Source: JBBDXA01 sp040902585 (GTDB taxonomy: Bacteria > Planctomycetota > Phycisphaerae > Phycisphaerales > Phycisphaeraceae). From it: a DNA stretch of 6,733 nt. Position 1 is the first letter of the stretch; each line of letters begins with the position of its first letter. Of the stretch, positions 5,681 to 6,733 are shown one piece after another. Location of the stretch: the NCBI GenBank assembly GCA_040902585.1, contig JBBDXA010000068.1:1-6733 (forward strand), in the 5' to 3' direction. The position numbers and the translations under genes were made by a program. Under the pieces are notes generated by a model. It did not search any database. It was not told where the DNA came from and saw only the letters and a list, made by a program, of their open reading frames with translations.

Positions 5681-6658
5681 ATGGCCAGTCAAAAGGATTC
5701 ATCCTGGATCGATGCCGGTCGTTCGGCCGACCGATCGCCGGCGGCGGTGTTCCTGGCGTCGCTCGCCAAGGGATCGCGTCGCACCATGCATCAATCGCTG
5801 GCCAGTCTGGCTTCGACAATCGTTCCCGGCGACGGCGATGTCGATCCCATGAAGCTGCGATGGGAGAAGCTGCGCCGGGCGGATACGACCCGGCTGCGCG
5901 TGGACTTGAAGGAACGATACGCGCCGTCCACCGCCAACAAGATGCTCTCAGCGCTGCGCGGCGTCCTGCGCACCTGCCGCGATATGAAGCTGATGGCCGA
6001 GGCGGATTTTCAGGCCGCGGCCAGTCTCGAACAGATCAAGCCCGGCTCGCGCTCGCCTGCCGGGGAAACCAGCGTCACACCCCGGATCGTCTCGATGCTC
6101 TTCGCCGCGTGCGCCGAGGATCGCACCGCCTCGGGCCGGCGCGATGCGGCCATGCTGGCGATCTTCTTAAGCAGCGGCCTGCGCCGTGCCGAAGCCGCGC
6201 AGCTCGATATGGGCGACTACACATCCAAGTCCGGGCAACTGCACATTCGTGGCGAACGGCCCGAATACGACCGCCACGTCACGCTCGGCGTACCCGCCCG
6301 CCTGGCGATGAGCGACTGGCTGGCGATCCGAAGTGAAGAGCCGGGCCCCTTGATCCTGCCGGTGGATCGCGGCGGGATCATCCGCTTCCGCCGCATGACC
6401 GACCAGGCGATCTACGACATCTTCAGCCGCATTCTTAGTCGTGCCCAGGTGGAAGGCGTGACCCTGCGCGACCTGCGCCGGGCCTACGTGATCAGCCTGA
6501 TCCGCACCGACAAGCCCATGGAAGAAGTTCAGCAACTGATCGGCCACGCGAGCTGGTTCACCACCACGACCTATCAGGATCTGGCCAAGCGAAAAGCAAA
6601 CGAGGGATACGACGTGCAGAACCTGCCTTACGAACCGCCCAATGGAGATCAGCCATGA
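5681..6658 (+). CDS. Tyrosine recombinase / phage-type integrase with atypical active site
   Basis: 325 residues. An N-terminal SAM-like DNA-binding domain (about 20-112; STANKMLSALRGVLRTC at 83-99 is the typical core helix) is followed by the catalytic domain (about 130-305). Active-site boxes: Arg168 in SGLRRAEAAQL; LRDLRR (262-267) carrying Arg266; GHAS with His289; and the nucleophile Tyr298 in TTTTYQDL. Two usual residues are missing. The box II His (H-x-x-R) is Arg263. The beta-hairpin that normally reads GKGNKER is GERPEYDRH (191-199), with no Lys. The enzyme would cut and rejoin DNA through a 3'-phosphotyrosine, but activity may be altered. The family resembles solitary XerC/D-like integrases that carry an ALR.vLr.c....lm.aedf pattern. 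It is the second gene of the operon and its stop overlaps the next start (ATGA). No attachment site was found in the window. Confidence 0.87.
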   Translation: MASQKDSSWIDAGRSADRSPAAVFLASLAKGSRRTMHQSLASLASTIVPGDGDVDPMKLRWEKLRRADTTRLRVDLKERYAPSTANKMLSALRGVLRTCRDMKLMAEADFQAAASLEQIKPGSRSPAGETSVTPRIVSMLFAACAEDRTASGRRDAAMLAIFLSSGLRRAEAAQLDMGDYTSKSGQLHIRGERPEYDRHVTLGVPARLAMSDWLAIRSEEPGPLILPVDRGGIIRFRRMTDQAIYDIFSRILSRAQVEGVTLRDLRRAYVISLIRTDKPMEEVQQLIGHASWFTTTTYQDLAKRKANEGYDVQNLPYEPPNGDQP

Positions 6659-6733
6659 ACGAGGAGCGACATGCCATGACCGTCGCCAACGACGCCACCA
6701 TCGCCGAAATGATCGACAGCGCCAAACACCGTC
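6655..6733 (+). CDS. Start of a third operon gene, product unknown, cut by the window edge
   Basis: ATG 6655 overlaps the recombinase TGA (6656-6658) by the ATGA arrangement typical of translational coupling. The visible protein begins MNEERHAMTVANDATIAEM. An in-frame ATG at 6676 has GAGGAG (6661-6666) 9 bases upstream, so it is an equally good or better start. The 26 visible residues are polar and partly helical in character, without a recognisable motif. Its position suggests co-translation with the recombinase. Confidence 0.6.
   Translation, partial: MNEERHAMTVANDATIAEMIDSAKHR

Noticed and set aside
5650..6336. Plus-strand open frame of 228 codons overlapping the recombinase
   Set aside because: It is a shifted frame of the recombinase with no motif, and its start lies inside the phosphatase end.

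Overview
The window is GC-rich throughout and shows no RNA genes, CRISPR array or recognisable insertion sequence. Gene style and content (a eukaryote-like DUF4062-NACHT protein, weak Shine-Dalgarno use on one strand, GC-rich palindromic repeat DNA) suggest an environmental Gram-negative-type bacterium. Planctomycetota is my best guess, at low confidence. The layout is two opposed gene blocks separated by about 0.4 kb of non-coding DNA.

Minus-strand block (about 4164 down to 1). This looks like a decaying defence island. Read in its own direction it holds: (i) a 233-codon ORF whose second half matches the C-terminal tail of Type III/DISARM-like adenine methyltransferases and whose first half resembles the C-terminal tail of a large helicase, so it looks like a deletion chimera with no catalytic domain; (ii) a superfamily 1 UvrD/Rep-type helicase with all main motifs but apparently without the N-terminal part its relatives carry; (iii) a DUF4062-NACHT (STAND/NLR-like) ATPase broken by a -1 frameshift just after Walker A. 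The correct frame resumes and is open to the window edge, where it runs through a G-rich palindromic element. Each of the three genes is damaged or shortened in a different way.

Intergenic region (about 4165-4535). I recognise no gene here. At its right end is a short AT-rich patch with a candidate sigma70-type promoter pointing right.

Plus-strand block (4581 to the window end). This is a compact operon: a calcineurin-like metallophosphatase with an RG-rich insert encoded by a perfect G-quadruplex motif; a tyrosine recombinase/integrase that keeps Arg, Arg, His and Tyr of the active site but lacks the usual Lys and first His; and the start of a third gene overlapping the recombinase stop in an ATGA arrangement. 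The recombinase beside the decayed defence genes suggests a mobile or formerly mobile accessory region. The pairing of phosphatase, atypical recombinase and a coupled third gene is the part most likely to be a working, poorly described unit.
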